Shown: one piece after another, positions 7,762-15,766 of the stretch
How the letters are laid out: every line of letters starts with the position of its first letter
How positions within the stretch are numbered: the first letter of the stretch is position 1
Origin: JAQVEB01 sp028698105
GTDB taxonomy: Bacteria; Bacteroidota; Bacteroidia; Bacteroidales; Dysgonomonadaceae
Assembly (NCBI GenBank): GCA_964293155.1
Contig: CAXYYA010000006.1
Coordinates: 1 to 64,000 of the forward strand
DNA length: 64,000 nt
Direction of reading: 5' to 3'
Made by a program: the position numbers and the translations under genes
The notes under the pieces: model-generated
Told to the model about the DNA's origin: nothing
Databases searched by the model: none
The model's input: only the letters and a program-made list of their open reading frames with translations

Positions 7762-8185
7762 GGCACTGCGTGCCGATAATATTTGTAGCACCATTCAATG
7801 ACACACCTCAAGAGGTGCAGCGCATCGAGATATAATTATTTGGGACGAAAAGGCGAAAATCATATTATTTTTTTAGTATTGTCCGCTAAAAAAATAATCA
7901 GTCGCCTGAAAGGCGATATTTTCATAACCGTATGCAAGCGAGAAACGAGCGTAGCTTACGGTAACGAACTCACACGAAATTTCTGCCTGAAAGGCAGCAC
8001 ATTATAAAAGTCCTACCACTTCGGGCCGAGGGCTTGGGCAGTATTCATACCGTAAGCTGTGCTACGCTTGCATACGGTTATGAAAATCAGGCTTTTCAAG
8101 CCATGGATTTCGAGTATCTTCTCAAATCGTTTATAACAAATCATTTCAGAACAAAATGAAAATTTTTATCGGACAATAGTGCTAT
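7762..8185. repeat. Intergenic repeat made of short hairpins and a 23-bp inverted repeat
   Basis: This gene-free stretch holds a series of small perfect stem-loops: GGCAC/GTGCC (7762-7774), CACCTC/GAGGTG (7804-7817), TCGCCT-gaa-AGGCGA (7902-7916) and CTGCCT-gaa-AGGCAG (7983-7997). A larger pair of 23-bp arms at 7918-7940 and 8065-8087 (core CATAACCGTATGCAAGCG) is a perfect inverted repeat, with further partial pairing inside (TAGCTTACGGTA against TACCGTAAGCT). An outer pair around ATTGTCCG (about 7878) and CGGACAAT (about 8170) suggests the element is nested. No convincing gene lies in it. Confidence 0.65.
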
Positions 8186-8211
8186 TTTTTAGAGAACTCG
8201 GCATAATTTAT

Positions 8212-10392
8212 TTACCTCAACTCCATTTCCCGAATAAGATTTTTTGCTCCCGCAAACTTGTCAATAACGAAAAGTACGTAGCGTATATCCACGATAATGC
8301 TTCGCTGATAATCAGGCAAATATTGAATATCGCCGCCCACGCCTTCCCAGTTGCGGTCGAAATTGATCCCGATCAACTCGCCTTTGGCGTTCATCACCGG
8401 GCTGCCGGAATTGCCGCCTGTGGTGTGCGTAGTGGCCGTAAATGCTACCTGCATTCTACCGTCGGGCATGGCGTAACGCCCGAAATCTTTTTTGCGGTAT
8501 AATTCTTTCAGCTTTTCGGGAACAACGAACTCCCAGTTCGTGGAATCTTCTTTTTCCATAATTCCGTCAACCGTGGTTTGCGGATCGTAATTCACCGCAT
8601 CGCGCGGCCTGTAGCCTTTTACCTTGCCGTAAGTCAACCGCAACGTGAGGTTGGCATCGGGGAAATGAGCCAAAGCGCCGTCCATGGCGAGAATGCCTTG
8701 TACGTACTTTTGCCGCGCTTTATCGAAAGGCCGGTCGAAAATGGCTAACTGTTGTTTAAGCGAAGCCGCCTCGGCTTTCACCGATTCCGCGAAGCGGATC
8801 ATCGGATCGTTCAATATCGCTTCGGGGATGCGATTCCCTTCGAGAAACTTTTTCATGTTCTGCTCGCTCCCGAAAACGGATGCTTCAAACAAATAGTCCA
8901 CGTATCTTGCCGCATCGCCATTGAACCGCGCATAGATTTCGTCAAAAGCCTCCGGCTGCTTCTCGCGCGGAATCAAACGCATATACTCACTGATCAACGC
9001 CGACGAGACTTTTTTGTCCACCATCGGATTGTAATCCTTATTCGCGAAGCGATAGAAATCGTTCAACAGTTCCGTTGAAAGTTTTTCGAACTCCTGTTGG
9101 TCGTTTTTTTGCAGGGCCGAGGCCAGTAAGTCGGCGTTTCGTGTGGGTATGGAAGCAAATTCCACGCCACGCGAAATTCCTTCGTATAACATCCGGTCGC
9201 GAAAACGTAAGTCGCTTCGTTGCTCAACGATCATCTCAATATCGTTCAATGCCTGGGCGTATTCCTTAGTTCCGTTCTTTTTCGCCCAGGCGAGGAGACG
9301 GTCTTGCTGTTGCTGTTTGGTGAGTGCAAAATCGCGTTTATCAATTGCCCAGTTTGCACCGATCGCGCTCTTGTAACTGTTTGTGGAACCGGCATACTTG
9401 GCAGAATACTGTATCTTGACGGCGGGGTCTTTCAGCATTTCCTCCAACATGACTTTTTGCCGTATCTCACGCATGTGAATGCGTACGTCGTTGTCAATAT
9501 TCCGTTTCTCGAGAACCTCCCACGAAGTGAAATATTGGTTCGTAGTTCCCGGGAAGCCCATGATCATGGCAAAATCGTTCTGTTGAACGCCTTTCGTTGA
9601 TATGCTCAGCCAGCGTTTGGGTTTCAGCGGGATATTTTCGGGCGAATAGGGCGCCGGATTGCCGTTTTTATCGGCGTAAATACGAAAAACGGAAAAATCG
9701 CCTGTGTGGCGCGGCCACATCCAGTTATCGGTATCGGCGCCGAATTTCCCGATGGAGCTCGGCGGCGCACCCACCAACCGCACATCGGCATACACTTTTT
9801 TCGTAAACATAAAATACTGATTACCATCGTAAAATGGTTTTATTTCGACCACCGTTCCGTAATTTTCTTTCAAAAATGCCTCTCCGGCTTTTTCGCGCGC
9901 AATGGCATTGAGATAACTTGGCGAGAGGTAAAACACGCCCAGCGAATCTTTTGCCGCATCGCGTTTCAGGCAACTTTTTACGTAATCCGTAACGTCGTCA
10001 ATTTTATCAATGAACGTCACCGTAAGCCCCGGATTGGGGAGTTCCTGCGCCGGCGTCAGCGCCCAAAATCCGTCTTCCAGATAATTGTGCTCCAATGTGC
10101 TGTGGTTTTGAATGCTGCCGTAACCGCAATGGTGATTTGTGAGAACCAACCCCTGCGACGATACCACTTCACCGGTGCAACCGTTGCCGAATTGCACGAC
10201 GGCGTCTTTCAGGGATGAGCCGTTGGGATTGTAGATGTCATAATCCTGCAACTTAAGGCCGAGCGCTTTCATTTCGGGATATTTTTGCTGTTTCAGCAAG
10301 TGCAGCATCCACATTCCTTCGTCGGCAAACAGCGAAAGAGAAACAACGAAAAGAACAATGCCGGAGATAAATTTCTTTTTATACATAATCAT
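8212..10392 (-). CDS. dpp11: S46-family dipeptidyl-peptidase, DPP11 type (Asp/Glu-specific)
   Basis: This periplasmic serine exopeptidase releases dipeptides from peptide N-termini. The 726-residue precursor has a signal peptide ending near SLFA-DEGMW. The catalytic-His motif TNHHCGYG is near residues 85-92, and the catalytic Ser is S662 in TTGGNSGSPV. The residue controlling P1 specificity, in the context NFDRNWEG, is Arg (R680); Porphyromonas gingivalis DPP11 has Arg there and DPP7 has Gly, so cleavage after Asp or Glu is expected. The C-terminal DIRYVLFVIDK is also family-typical. Asaccharolytic Bacteroidales use such enzymes to feed on peptides. An in-frame Met two codons downstream (MYKKKF) is an equally good start. 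Confidence 0.92.
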   Translation of the reverse strand: MIMYKKKFISGIVLFVVSLSLFADEGMWMLHLLKQQKYPEMKALGLKLQDYDIYNPNGSSLKDAVVQFGNGCTGEVVSSQGLVLTNHHCGYGSIQNHSTLEHNYLEDGFWALTPAQELPNPGLTVTFIDKIDDVTDYVKSCLKRDAAKDSLGVFYLSPSYLNAIAREKAGEAFLKENYGTVVEIKPFYDGNQYFMFTKKVYADVRLVGAPPSSIGKFGADTDNWMWPRHTGDFSVFRIYADKNGNPAPYSPENIPLKPKRWLSISTKGVQQNDFAMIMGFPGTTNQYFTSWEVLEKRNIDNDVRIHMREIRQKVMLEEMLKDPAVKIQYSAKYAGSTNSYKSAIGANWAIDKRDFALTKQQQQDRLLAWAKKNGTKEYAQALNDIEMIVEQRSDLRFRDRMLYEGISRGVEFASIPTRNADLLASALQKNDQQEFEKLSTELLNDFYRFANKDYNPMVDKKVSSALISEYMRLIPREKQPEAFDEIYARFNGDAARYVDYLFEASVFGSEQNMKKFLEGNRIPEAILNDPMIRFAESVKAEAASLKQQLAIFDRPFDKARQKYVQGILAMDGALAHFPDANLTLRLTYGKVKGYRPRDAVNYDPQTTVDGIMEKEDSTNWEFVVPEKLKELYRKKDFGRYAMPDGRMQVAFTATTHTTGGNSGSPVMNAKGELIGINFDRNWEGVGGDIQYLPDYQRSIIVDIRYVLFVIDKFAGAKNLIREMELR

Positions 10393-10494
10393 CAGATTCG
10401 GTTTTTCTTTTTAAACGCATAAAGGTAGTAAAAAAACGCCGTAAAAGGCAAAGAAATTCATCGCAAAACCGCGATTAATGTAAAGATTAAGCCG

Positions 10495-10502
10495 TATATT
10501 TG
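10495..10502 (+). promoter_or_regulatory. Putative -7 box for the lipoprotein gene at 10536
   Basis: TATATTTG matches TAnnTTTG, 33 bp before the ATG. Confidence 0.45.
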
Positions 10503-10535
10503 CAGAAAAATAATCTGTATATAAAAACTGCCTGA

Positions 10536-11579
10536 ATGATAAAAATCACTGTCCGTGTAATCCTTTTCACTTTTATCGGATTCATTTTGTTTTCATGTAC
10601 CAACGGCTCTTCTTCATCGAAACCGGAGGGAGCGGACTCGCTGAAAACCACGGTCGAACCATCTCCAAAAAAAATAAGGAAAGTAAAGAAAAAGTTTGTG
10701 GACGAAAAGGAATATTTCGCCAAGCTGGACAGCATTACCAACGGCGATACCACCGGCCTTTGGCCCGTGAAAGAGCAACCGTTGCCGCTCGACGGCGCCA
10801 TTCTGCCGTTCAACCGCGTGGTGGCATACTACGGCAACCTCTATTCGAAGAATATGGGCGTCTTGGGCGAATATCCGCCGAAAGAAGTATGGCGTAGGTT
10901 GAAAGCGGAAGTGAAAGCGTGGGAAGAAGCCGATCCCGAAACGCCCGTGGTGCCGGCTATTCACTACATTGCCGTGGTGGCGCAAGGTTCGCCATGGAAC
11001 GACGGAAAATACCGCTACCGGATGCCCGATGCGCAGATTGATTCGGCGCTGGCGATTGCGAAAATGGAAAATGCCATCGTGTTTTTGGATGTTCAGGTAG
11101 CGCTGAGCAACGTACAGGACGAAATCCCCCGACTGGAGAAATACCTGAAAATGCCGCACGTTCATCTGGGTATAGATCCGGAGTTTTCAATGAAAGACGG
11201 CACGCCTCCCGGAAAAAAAATAGGCACATACGACGCCAAAGACATCAACTTTTGCTCGGACTACCTCGCGAAACTGGTGAAAGACAACAACCTTCCGCCG
11301 AAGATTTTCATTGTTCACCGATTTACTAAAGGCATGGTAACCAATTACAGGGACATCGGACTGCACCCCGAAGTTCAACTCGTGATGAACATGGATGGTT
11401 GGGGCGCTCCAGAACTCAAATACAGCACGTACGAACGCTACATCCGCCGCGAACCCGTGCAGTTCACCGGTTTTAAACTGTTTTACAAAAACGATTTGAA
11501 ACGTCCCCCGCACCGCATGCTCACTCCTGCGGAGTTGATGAAGTTGCAGCCGCAACCGGTATATATTCAGTATCAGTAA
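10536..11579 (+). CDS. Conserved lipoprotein with a predicted TIM-barrel-like domain, function unknown
   Basis: The 347-residue protein starts with an SPII signal MIKITVRVILFTFIGFILFSC (Cys 21), a Ser/Lys-rich linker to about residue 65, then one folded domain. Recurrent-looking strand ends such as RVVAYYGN, VPAIHYIAVVA, AIVFLDVQV, VHLGIDPEFSM, KIFIVHRF and QLVMNMDGWG suggest an alternating beta/alpha barrel with acidic and His residues at strand ends, compatible with a hydrolase. From memory, secreted actinobacterial proteins of unknown function share the 'YYG...LGVLGE ... LDPEW' pattern. I cannot assign a reaction. It is divergent from dpp11, with its own -7 box. Confidence 0.65.
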   Translation: MIKITVRVILFTFIGFILFSCTNGSSSSKPEGADSLKTTVEPSPKKIRKVKKKFVDEKEYFAKLDSITNGDTTGLWPVKEQPLPLDGAILPFNRVVAYYGNLYSKNMGVLGEYPPKEVWRRLKAEVKAWEEADPETPVVPAIHYIAVVAQGSPWNDGKYRYRMPDAQIDSALAIAKMENAIVFLDVQVALSNVQDEIPRLEKYLKMPHVHLGIDPEFSMKDGTPPGKKIGTYDAKDINFCSDYLAKLVKDNNLPPKIFIVHRFTKGMVTNYRDIGLHPEVQLVMNMDGWGAPELKYSTYERYIRREPVQFTGFKLFYKNDLKRPPHRMLTPAELMKLQPQPVYIQYQ

Positions 11580-11673
11580 AACGGATTACGTGTTTTGCTT
11601 GTGAAGCCCCTCCGCACAAGGGAGGGAGACACCGATCCTCAAAAATTATCTAACAGTCTAACCGTCTGAAAAA

Positions 11674-12588
11674 ATGACCTACGAAAAAATCTTCCACGAT
11701 ATTTACGACGATCTGAAAGCCGTAGAAGATATAGGGCAAGTGGCCGACTACATTCCCGAACTGGCCAACGTGAACCCTGACCAATTCGGCGTGCACCTCA
11801 CCACCGTTGACGGGCAACAATTCGCCTTCGGCGATGCGGACGAACGCTTTTCCATTCAGAGCATCGCGAAAGTGCCGGCGTTTGTCATGGCCTACTCGCG
11901 GATAAAAAGCGAGATATGGCAGCGCACCGACCTGGAGCCGGCCGGCACAGCCTTCAACTCGTTGGTACAACTGGAACATGACCGGGGCATCCCGCGCAAT
12001 CCGTTCATCAATGCCGGCGCCATTGTGGTGTGCGATATTCTGGTAAGCGTGCTGGCTTCGCCAAAAGAGAACATGTTGTCGTTTATCCGCAGGTTATCGG
12101 GCAACAACTCCATCAACTATAACCCGCTGGTGGCGCACTCCGAAAAAAAGACCGGTTTCCGAAACTACGCGCTGGTAAACCTGATGAAATCGTTCGGAAA
12201 CATTAAAAACGACATTGACATCGTGATGGACTTGTACTTCAACCTGTGCTCCATCGAAATGAGTTGCAAAGAACTCACGCAAACCTTTCTCTTCCTCGCC
12301 AACAACGGCGTTGTCCCCTACTCCGGCGAACAAATCCTCTCGCCAAGCCGCACCAAACGGACCAACGCGCTCATGCAAACTTGCGGTTTTTACGACGAAG
12401 CCGGACAGTTTGCCTTCAAAGTGGGGTTACCCGGCAAAAGCGGCGTGGGCGGCGGTATCGTGGCCGTGTTGCCCGAAAAATACGCCATCGCCGTGTGGAG
12501 CCCTCGCCTCAACAAGAAAGGAAATTCATACAAAGGCATGCTGTTTTTGGAAGAATTTACTACTAAGACCAAGCTTTCGATATTTTGA
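11674..12588 (+). CDS. glsA: Glutaminase
   Basis: The enzyme deamidates glutamine to glutamate and ammonia in the cytoplasm. The 304-residue product is of normal length for the serine-dependent (beta-lactamase-fold) family. It carries the nucleophile motif as FSIQSIAKV, the family segment PRNPFINAGAIVV, a FNSLVQLE segment just before it, and the C-terminal GKSGVGGGIVAVLPEKYAIAVWSP. The gene is bracketed by a 12-bp inverted repeat (11648-11659 and 12590-12601). A CCCTCC...GGAGGG palindrome of a repeat type seen elsewhere in the window lies at about 11605-11630. Confidence 0.92.
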   Translation: MTYEKIFHDIYDDLKAVEDIGQVADYIPELANVNPDQFGVHLTTVDGQQFAFGDADERFSIQSIAKVPAFVMAYSRIKSEIWQRTDLEPAGTAFNSLVQLEHDRGIPRNPFINAGAIVVCDILVSVLASPKENMLSFIRRLSGNNSINYNPLVAHSEKKTGFRNYALVNLMKSFGNIKNDIDIVMDLYFNLCSIEMSCKELTQTFLFLANNGVVPYSGEQILSPSRTKRTNALMQTCGFYDEAGQFAFKVGLPGKSGVGGGIVAVLPEKYAIAVWSPRLNKKGNSYKGMLFLEEFTTKTKLSIF

Positions 12589-12727
12589 GAGACTGTTAGA
12601 TCATTAGACTTTTAGACCGAAATCATTTATCGGAATTTTTGTAGTTCGCCTCTCCGCACTCCGCATGCTTATTATTCCTAAATGCCGTGCGTTAAATCTT
12701 AAATTAAACAAAATCGGGTTTTAACAA

Positions 12728-12758
12728 TTGGGTTTTATAGGGAAATGGTTTATTTTTG
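12728..12758 (+). promoter_or_regulatory. Putative promoter of the coiled-coil gene at 12789
   Basis: A TTG at 12728 and TATTTTTG at 12751-12758 resemble the Bacteroides -33 and -7 boxes with about 20 bp between them. The ATG follows 30 bp later. Confidence 0.5.
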
Positions 12759-12788
12759 CTCCCGATTGCATCGTAAACTTTTTTTTTC

Positions 12789-13679
12789 ATGAAAATAGAC
12801 TTCAAAGAACGTACTCCGCAACTGATAGCCATCATTGGCGTGTTGGTGATCGTGCTTGGCGTCGCCATCGGGTTTGTTATCAATAAGAACAAACAGATCA
12901 GCGACATAACGCAGCAGCATGCCATTGACAAGCAGGAACTGGAGGATGAGTACGAGGCCATCTCGATGCAATACGAAGGCTTTAAATTCAGCGTGCAAAA
13001 CGATTCGCTGCTCTACAAGCTGGAGAACGAACAGGCCAAAGTGCAGCGCCTGCAGGAGCAACTCAGGCTCACCAAAGCCACCGACCAAAAAGAAATTAAG
13101 CGGTTGAAAGACGAACTGGGTACCCTGCGTAAAGTGTTGAAATCGTATATTGTGCAGATTGATTCACTCAATCGCCTGAACGAAGAACTCCGAGCCGAAA
13201 ACAAACAAATTACACAACAATACCAGCAAACCCGCAGTACGCTCAACCAGGTTTCGCAGGAAAGGGAGCAACTCTCGGAGAAAGTTTCGCTGGCAGCGAA
13301 ACTCGATGCCACCGGCATACGGGTGAAAGCTGTGAACGACCGCGGAAAGGAGCAAAAACGCCTGAGCCGCAGCAACCGGTTCATGGTATCGTTCACCATC
13401 AGCAAAAATATCACGGCCGAGCCGGGAGAAAGAACCATCTACGTGCGCATCATGTCGCCCGACGGTGGCGTGCTCACAAAGAATCCGGGTGATACGTTCC
13501 CGTACGAAAACGGCAACCTGCAGTATTCCATGAAACGCATTCTGGAATACGGCGGCGAGGAAACGCCGGTTACGCTGTACTGGGATATCGAGGAATTTCT
13601 GATGCCCGGAACGTACAAAACCGATATTTTTGCCGACAGCAGCCATATCGGGTCGTACAGCTTCCAGATGGAGGAGTGA
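12789..13679 (+). CDS. Membrane-anchored coiled-coil protein, function unknown
   Basis: The 296-residue protein has a short cytoplasmic N-terminus, one membrane segment (about 11-31, LIAIIGVLVIVLGVAIGFVI), and a long coiled coil (about 38-175) rich in Leu, Glu, Gln and Arg. A C-terminal globular part (about 180-296) has predicted strands such as RFMVSFTISKNI, RTIYVRIMSPDG and VTLYWDIEEFLMPGTYKTDIF. This arrangement suits an envelope-spanning scaffold or structural protein. I recognise it only as a conserved Bacteroidetes-type hypothetical. It is followed by tandem repeats and another envelope protein. Confidence 0.7.
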   Translation: MKIDFKERTPQLIAIIGVLVIVLGVAIGFVINKNKQISDITQQHAIDKQELEDEYEAISMQYEGFKFSVQNDSLLYKLENEQAKVQRLQEQLRLTKATDQKEIKRLKDELGTLRKVLKSYIVQIDSLNRLNEELRAENKQITQQYQQTRSTLNQVSQEREQLSEKVSLAAKLDATGIRVKAVNDRGKEQKRLSRSNRFMVSFTISKNITAEPGERTIYVRIMSPDGGVLTKNPGDTFPYENGNLQYSMKRILEYGGEETPVTLYWDIEEFLMPGTYKTDIFADSSHIGSYSFQMEE

Positions 13680-13683
13680 TTTG

Positions 13684-13802
13684 TGACTTTGTGACTGAGT
13701 GAGAGGGTGACTTTGTGACTGGGAGAGAGGGTGACTCGTGACTGGGAGAGAGGGCGACTTCGTGACTGGGTGAGAGGGTGACTTTGTGATTGGGAGAGAG
13801 GG
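13684..13802. repeat. 24-bp tandem repeat, five units
   Basis: Units of the form TGACTTTGTGACTGGGAGAG plus AGGG begin at 13684, 13708, 13732 (23 bp), 13755 and 13779. They start four bases after the stop codon of the coiled-coil gene. A minus-strand frame reads through as Ser/Pro/His-rich repeats and is not considered a gene. Confidence 0.8.
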
Positions 13803-13850
13803 CGAGAGGGTGACGATGACTCTGCCTTCGTTTTTCGTTGGCTACCCATC

Positions 13851-13916
13851 GATCTCTTTCAATCTCTTTCAATCTTTATCAATCTACATCAATCTGATTC
13901 AACATACAGCAATCTT
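13851..13916. repeat. 10-bp tandem repeat, about six units
   Basis: Decamers of the type AATCTCTTTC, AATCTTTATC, AATCTACATC, AATCTGATTC and AACATACAGC follow each other in strict register. They end 12 bp before the next ATG, so they form the leader of the gene at 13929. Confidence 0.8.
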
Positions 13917-13928
13917 TGATAAAAAAAG

Positions 13929-14540
13929 ATGAAAAACCACCGGGCAACATACAGCATAATCCTCATTGTAACGCTTGCAGCGGTTGCCCAACAGGTGCGC
14001 GCCCAACAAACCGGCGACGATTTTAAGCGACAGTTGAAAAAATCACTCGGATCATCGTCTGCACTGGAGATGAAACCCGAATTCAAGTACCAAAACCCAC
14101 AACAAACTCAGCAATACAATTCCGATGTGTTAAAAGTATCTCCTACCACCAAACTGCCAACCAAATACGACCGCGTGGTAACAAACGAACCTGTTTCTCC
14201 CGAAGAAATAGCCAAACTCGAAAAAGACATCGAAGAACAAGCTTTTGAAGTAAAAGACCCATCGCAACCGGCCAGAGCCGCCATTAATTATTCCGACGGA
14301 AAAGTGCACGAAGTCCCCGATGCGCGCAGTAAACTGCAATGGGCACAGCATACTCGAAACGACTATGACCTTGGCATTTATACCGATGAAAGCTCACCCG
14401 AATGGCTTGTTAAACTGCGTAATACAATCACCCCGAAGTATCGAAACATTGACCTCGATCCGGTACGTACCATCCAAAACATTAAAGCCCGTAAACGCAA
14501 AGAGAAGGTGGACAAGATCAAACAGGCTTATGGACAATAA
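13929..14540 (+). CDS. Secreted protein, function unknown
   Basis: The 203-residue product has a Sec signal peptide (MKNHRATYSIILIVTLAAVA, cleavage near VRAQQ) and then a hydrophilic, proline- and lysine-rich chain with few hydrophobic strands. It ends in a basic helix (NIKARKRKEKVDKIKQAYGQ). It is probably periplasmic or surface-associated and partly disordered. No family is recognised. The ribosome binding region overlaps a decamer tandem repeat, so repeat-number change could affect translation. It may be linked to the preceding coiled-coil gene, but 249 bp of repeats separate them. Confidence 0.6.
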   Translation: MKNHRATYSIILIVTLAAVAQQVRAQQTGDDFKRQLKKSLGSSSALEMKPEFKYQNPQQTQQYNSDVLKVSPTTKLPTKYDRVVTNEPVSPEEIAKLEKDIEEQAFEVKDPSQPARAAINYSDGKVHEVPDARSKLQWAQHTRNDYDLGIYTDESSPEWLVKLRNTITPKYRNIDLDPVRTIQNIKARKRKEKVDKIKQAYGQ

Positions 14541-14691
14541 AACCGGAAGGGCGCAACGTTCTACCGGCGTTGTTTTGTCTGCACCACATGCGCGAAACTC
14601 ACAACCGGTCACAGACAGGAAACTGATCGAATAGATCATAAATTCATCCGCACGGCTAAGAACCAGACACAAAAAACAGGTCATAAAAAAA

Positions 14692-14720
14692 CCGAACCAC
14701 TTTTGATCATCGTGGTTCGG
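14692..14720 (-). terminator. Terminator of the cyoABCD operon
   Basis: On the minus strand CCGAACCAC and GTGGTTCGG form a 9-bp stem followed by TTTTTTTA, 40 bp after the cyoD stop. Confidence 0.8.
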
Positions 14721-14759
14721 GAATATCAATTAAAAATCTGTTCTCGTTTTATGTGCGGT

Positions 14760-15095
14760 TTACATCATCCGTAAATTCAGCGTGTACATAACCCAGATGG
14801 TACCGCCTACGAATATAAATATCAGCAAGGCCGTAAATGCAAATGCGATAACATTCCACCGTTGCTCAGACGATTTATTCAGATGCAGAAAATAATACAA
14901 ATGAACAAGCATCTGCAACAGTGCAGCTACAGAAAGCATAATAACAATTACATTTCTCGGCATTGATTCTTTAAAAGCCGCTAATCCAAAAGATACGACA
15001 GTCAATACAGTAGCGAGAATAAATCCGATAAGATAATTTCTTTTCGTTATGTGCCCTGCCCCCATATTTTCATTTTCATGATGCGGTTGATCCAT
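14760..15095 (-). CDS. cyoD: Cytochrome bo3-type quinol oxidase subunit IV
   Basis: The 111-residue protein has three membrane helices (about 22-40, 47-67 and 80-105). It carries the subunit IV hallmark QMLVHLYYFLHLN in the second helix and a His-containing N-terminus. It is the small assembly/stability subunit of the bo3 oxidase in the inner membrane. It is the last gene of cyoABCD, 53 bp after cyoC, and is followed by a terminator at 14692-14720. Confidence 0.87.
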   Translation of the reverse strand: MDQPHHENENMGAGHITKRNYLIGFILATVLTVVSFGLAAFKESMPRNVIVIMLSVAALLQMLVHLYYFLHLNKSSEQRWNVIAFAFTALLIFIFVGGTIWVMYTLNLRMM

Positions 15096-15148
15096 TATTT
15101 TGTCTCCTATTTTTTTGTTTCTATTCTGTTTTTATCGCGTGCAGCTAT

Positions 15149-15766
15149 TTACACCATTCCCATAAGGTAGATAAACGTGAACACTCCTACCCATACAATG
15201 TCCAGAAAATGCCAGAACAAGCTCAGTCTTACCAATCGGGAACGCACTCCGTATGAAAATCCTTGTCTTATAACCTGGATGATCATCACTACCAGCCAAA
15301 GCAACCCGAAAGTAACGTGAGTTCCGTGCGTAGCCACTAAGGTGAAGAAGGACGAGAGAAAACCACTTTTATCCGGCCCGTGCCCTGCCATAATAAGTTC
15401 GCGAAATTCGTACAGTTCCATGCCGATAAATCCCAAACCCAACAAACCGGTGATAATCAAACCAATAATCACAGCTTTCTTTTTATGTTCGTTCATTGCC
15501 ACCATGCTGAATCCGAAGGTAACACTGCTGAGAAGCAGGAACATGGTTTCTATAAACAAATACGGCAGATGAAACAATTCCGTGGGCCCGGGCCCGCCGG
15601 CGTAGTTTTTCCCGAGAACGGCGAATGTGGCAAACAACACCGAAAAAATGACCAAATCGCTCATCAGGTAAATCCAGAAACCAAATGTGTTTATTTCTGC
15701 ATGATGCGCATGCTCTGCGGCGATTACTTGAGCCTCATCCATATTTTTAGCTTCAGTAGTATTCAT
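15149..15766 (-). CDS. cyoC: Cytochrome bo3-type quinol oxidase subunit III
   Basis: The 205-residue protein has five predicted membrane helices. It carries subunit III landmarks such as FGFWIYLMSDLVIFSVLFA, an ELYEF segment facing a loop, and THGTHVTFGLLWL and LFWHFLDIVWVGVF helices. It supports assembly and stability of the oxidase core. It starts directly after the cyoB stop with no spacer, which implies tight translational coupling. The length matches the bo3 family (about 200 residues) rather than the longer cytochrome c oxidase subunit III. Confidence 0.9.
   Translation of the reverse strand: MNTTEAKNMDEAQVIAAEHAHHAEINTFGFWIYLMSDLVIFSVLFATFAVLGKNYAGGPGPTELFHLPYLFIETMFLLLSSVTFGFSMVAMNEHKKKAVIIGLIITGLLGLGFIGMELYEFRELIMAGHGPDKSGFLSSFFTLVATHGTHVTFGLLWLVVMIIQVIRQGFSYGVRSRLVRLSLFWHFLDIVWVGVFTFIYLMGMV

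Noticed and set aside
7798..8007. Plus-strand frame of 69 codons in the hairpin array
   Set aside because: It lies wholly within the inverted-repeat element and contains hairpin sequence; no protein features.
13439..13872. Minus-strand Ser/Pro/His-rich frames over the 24-bp repeats
   Set aside because: The composition is imposed by the tandem repeat, and the frames overlap the end of a convincing plus-strand gene.
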